Source of the DNA: Lachnospiraceae bacterium
GTDB lineage: Bacteria; Bacillota; Clostridia; Lachnospirales; Lachnospiraceae
Reading direction: 5' to 3'
Length of the DNA: 42,729 bases
Assembly: GCA_021770245.1 (NCBI GenBank)
Contig: JAETRI010000027.1
Span: forward strand, 1 to 42,729
The position numbers and the translations under genes are program-made. The notes below the pieces were generated by a model that did not search any database, was not told where the DNA came from, and saw only the letters and a list, made by a program, of their open reading frames with translations. Positions 41,063-42,729 of this stretch are shown one piece after another (positions within the stretch are counted from its first letter, which is position 1; every line of letters starts with the position of its first letter).

Positions 41063-41106
41063 ATGCGGGACGGGCAGCGCCGGGGACCGGCCGGGACGTC
41101 CCGCAT
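41063..41106. terminator. Hairpin between the two serine hydrolase genes
   Basis: ATGCGGGACG (41063-41072) pairs perfectly with CGTCCCGCAT (41097-41106). The loop is G+C-rich. It may weaken transcription from copy B into copy A. Confidence 0.45.
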
Positions 41107-41169
41107 GGATCCTGCCGGCTGTCGGCGCCGGGATGCGGTCCTGGACAGACAGCCGGATAAACAGATGCC

Positions 41170-42342
41170 TTATTGAACCAGCCCGTACGCCGCGGTACGC
41201 ATGCGGGGATGATAGTAACGTTCCCGGTTGGGAAGCAGATTGTGCATATAGACGATGGAAAGCCCCTCCTGAGGGTCCGCCTCGGCCCAGGTACCGAAAC
41301 CGCCCGTCCAGCCGAAAGCGCCCGGAGAACCGTTCAGATTGCCGGCCGCGTTGTCTATGAGCGTGCGTACGCCGTAACCGTAGCCGTACCCGGCATTATA
41401 GGGATCGTTAAAATCCTCCTGCTGCAGGGCATTCAGGCCGTTTGCACGCATCAGGTCGATGGTCTTCCTGCCCATGATACGCACGCCGTCATGCACGCCG
41501 CCGCACGCCAGCATCTGCATCAGGCTGGAATAATCGTTGACGGTGGAAAACAGCCTGCCCCATCCCGCCTCATGCTCCGGTCCCGGAAGGTGCTTTCGGT
41601 CGAAGAAGTCCGGTCCGGGCGATAGCGTATTGTCGTCGGAGGGTGTATACAGCTTCACCAGGCGTTCCGGGATGTCCCCGAAAAAGCGGGAACGGGTATC
41701 GTCCATGCCCAGAGGGCGGAACAGATATTCCAGCAGCACATCATCGATGGGCTTATCGCAGACCGCTTCGATGATGCCCGCGGCCAGCTCGCTGGAGAAT
41801 CCGTAGAGCCAGTGCGTCCCGGGTTCAAAAGCCAGCGGGGCCTGTGCAATCGCTGCGATCTGTTCCCGCAGCGTATAATGCCCCCGCTCCCAGAGAGGCC
41901 GCATACATTCCTGCATGGCGCGAAGCGTGGGATCCTCCGTGGGTTCGTCGCTGTTGCAGTAAGGCAGGCCGCATTTCATGGACAACGCATCCCGTACCGT
42001 TACGGGACCGTCCGTGGGAACGGCCTCGATCGAGCCGTTGGTCCTGCGTACGATTTTCTTAACGGATGCCCACTCCGGGAAAAAGCGGCTGACGGGATCG
42101 TTCAGCAGGAATTTACCCTGCTCGTAAAGCATCATCATGACGGTGTACATGGGAATCTTGGACAGAGATGCCTGCCGGAAAACGGATCTCTCATCGATCG
42201 GTTTTTTGGTATCCACATCGGCATATCCGAAATATCCTTCATACAGGGTATTGCCCCGTTGCACGACCTTCATGGCGCAGCCCGGCAGCCCCCCGTCCAC
42301 AAATCCCTGGAGAAGACGATCCAGATCCTTGGCATTTGACAT
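41170..42342 (-). CDS. Beta-lactamase-fold serine hydrolase, copy B
   Basis: A 390-residue paralogue of copy A with the same SxxK motif (SLSK at 59-62), WLYGFSSELAAG and GAFGWTGGFGTWAEADP. The two align from end to end, so this is a tandem duplication that has since diverged; differences are spread along the chain. It starts at ATG 42342 behind AAGGAGG and is the first gene of the minus-strand cluster with GH51. The link suggests removal of acyl or ester groups from arabinose-containing glycans, but no substrate can be proven. Confidence 0.9.
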   Translation of the reverse strand: MSNAKDLDRLLQGFVDGGLPGCAMKVVQRGNTLYEGYFGYADVDTKKPIDERSVFRQASLSKIPMYTVMMMLYEQGKFLLNDPVSRFFPEWASVKKIVRRTNGSIEAVPTDGPVTVRDALSMKCGLPYCNSDEPTEDPTLRAMQECMRPLWERGHYTLREQIAAIAQAPLAFEPGTHWLYGFSSELAAGIIEAVCDKPIDDVLLEYLFRPLGMDDTRSRFFGDIPERLVKLYTPSDDNTLSPGPDFFDRKHLPGPEHEAGWGRLFSTVNDYSSLMQMLACGGVHDGVRIMGRKTIDLMRANGLNALQQEDFNDPYNAGYGYGYGVRTLIDNAAGNLNGSPGAFGWTGGFGTWAEADPQEGLSIVYMHNLLPNRERYYHPRMRTAAYGLVQ

Positions 42343-42393
42343 TTGCGGTTCCTCCTTTTCATGGGTAAATCATTGACATGTAATTCATAGACT

Positions 42394-42409
42394 AATTAGA
42401 TATCTAATT
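42394..42409 (-). promoter_or_regulatory. 16-bp palindrome upstream of the hydrolase-GH51 cluster
   Basis: AATTAGATATCTAATT is perfectly palindromic and lies 52 bp before the copy B start, in an AT-rich stretch that could hold the promoter (TTCAAA and CTATGA on the minus strand). Its size and form suit a homodimeric repressor. Confidence 0.6.
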
Positions 42410-42461
42410 TGAATTATTACCATATGCACTGGCGATTGTCAAGAGGGAAAATTGGGAGAGC

Positions 42462-42729
42462 CAGGACAAACGCATCAGTTCAGCCACCCCGCAGGCTCCC
42501 GGACGCCGGGACGCACAGGGAAGGATCCCGCCGGAAGCCCGCCGCCCCTTTGGGCTGCTTCTAAAGCCGCCGTGCCCGGCTTCGGACCTTGCGAATGCGG
42601 CTAAACTCCTCGCCATGCTCGTCGGACAACGCCGCATTCGCAAGGAAGCCGCTCCCATCGGCTTAAGAAGCAGCACCAAAGCGGCAGATGGCTTCCGGCG
42701 GGATCCTTCCCTGTGCGTCCCGGCGTCCG
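42462..42729. repeat. Large composite hairpin element, cut by window end
   Basis: It begins with CAGGACAAACGCA (42462-42474). The 40-nt arm 42500-42539 is exactly complementary to 42690-42729. Inside, 42554-42569 pairs with 42659-42674 (one mismatch) and 42587-42601 pairs perfectly with 42631-42645. The whole folds into one hairpin of at least 230 nt. The matching outer end is expected beyond the window. Confidence 0.82.

Noticed and set aside
39827-42342. Beta-lactam resistance genes
   Set aside because: The SxxK motif is present, but the YxN motif is changed and there is no export signal, so resistance should not be inferred.

Overview
The window looks like a chromosomal segment of a Gram-positive gut Clostridium-type bacterium (Bacillota, class Clostridia, most likely Lachnospiraceae). 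This is inferred from strong AGGAGG ribosome sites, lipoproteins without outer-membrane genes, TipAS-type MerR and GyrI-type AraC sensors, a GH51 arabinofuranosidase and Fe-S aldo/keto reductases. No rRNA, tRNA or CRISPR array was seen.

Bases 1-13263 hold a tight same-strand operon that matches a type 4 BREX anti-phage system: an unrecognised first gene cut by the window edge, brxP (PAPS/APS-reductase-like), brxC, pglZ, a 67-residue zinc-ribbon protein, brxL and a cysteine desulfurase. There is no PglX methylase. The sulfur-handling enzymes at both ends of the operon suggest, by analogy with Dnd phosphorothioation, that the self mark is sulfur-based. A Fic-domain gene follows at 13390.

Bases 14579-25215 are ordinary accessory genes: a MerR/TipAS regulator with a 19-bp-spacer promoter, an AraC/GyrI regulator, a large LysM lipoprotein, a zinc macrodomain ADP-ribosyl hydrolase, a flavin reductase-like protein, a MarR-MATE efflux pair that shares operator sequences, and a chemotaxis receptor.

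Bases 25244-33833 form a second, patchwork defence region. It starts with scars: the C-terminal end of an IS21 istB, a possible recombinase tail, and a mosaic pseudogene made of GIY-YIG, flavodoxin and HsdS pieces. An intact four-gene restriction-modification module follows (two adenine-methylase-like proteins, a GIY-YIG/SF2 helicase and a PD-(D/E)xK protein). It is visibly richer in G+C than the BREX operon.

Bases 33998-42342 are metabolic: a Cys/Met-type PLP enzyme, an amino-acid-binding lipoprotein, an Fe-S aldo/keto reductase convergent with a MarR regulator, and a minus-strand cluster of two paralogous beta-lactamase-fold hydrolases and a GH51 arabinofuranosidase.

Two repeat families cross these regions. 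One has ends like CAGGACAAACGCA and builds hairpins from 36 nt to more than 230 nt. The other is a leader cassette of stem-loops around a GATGGGAG-type ribosome-site sequence. It lies in front of at least four unrelated genes and is the least explained structure here.
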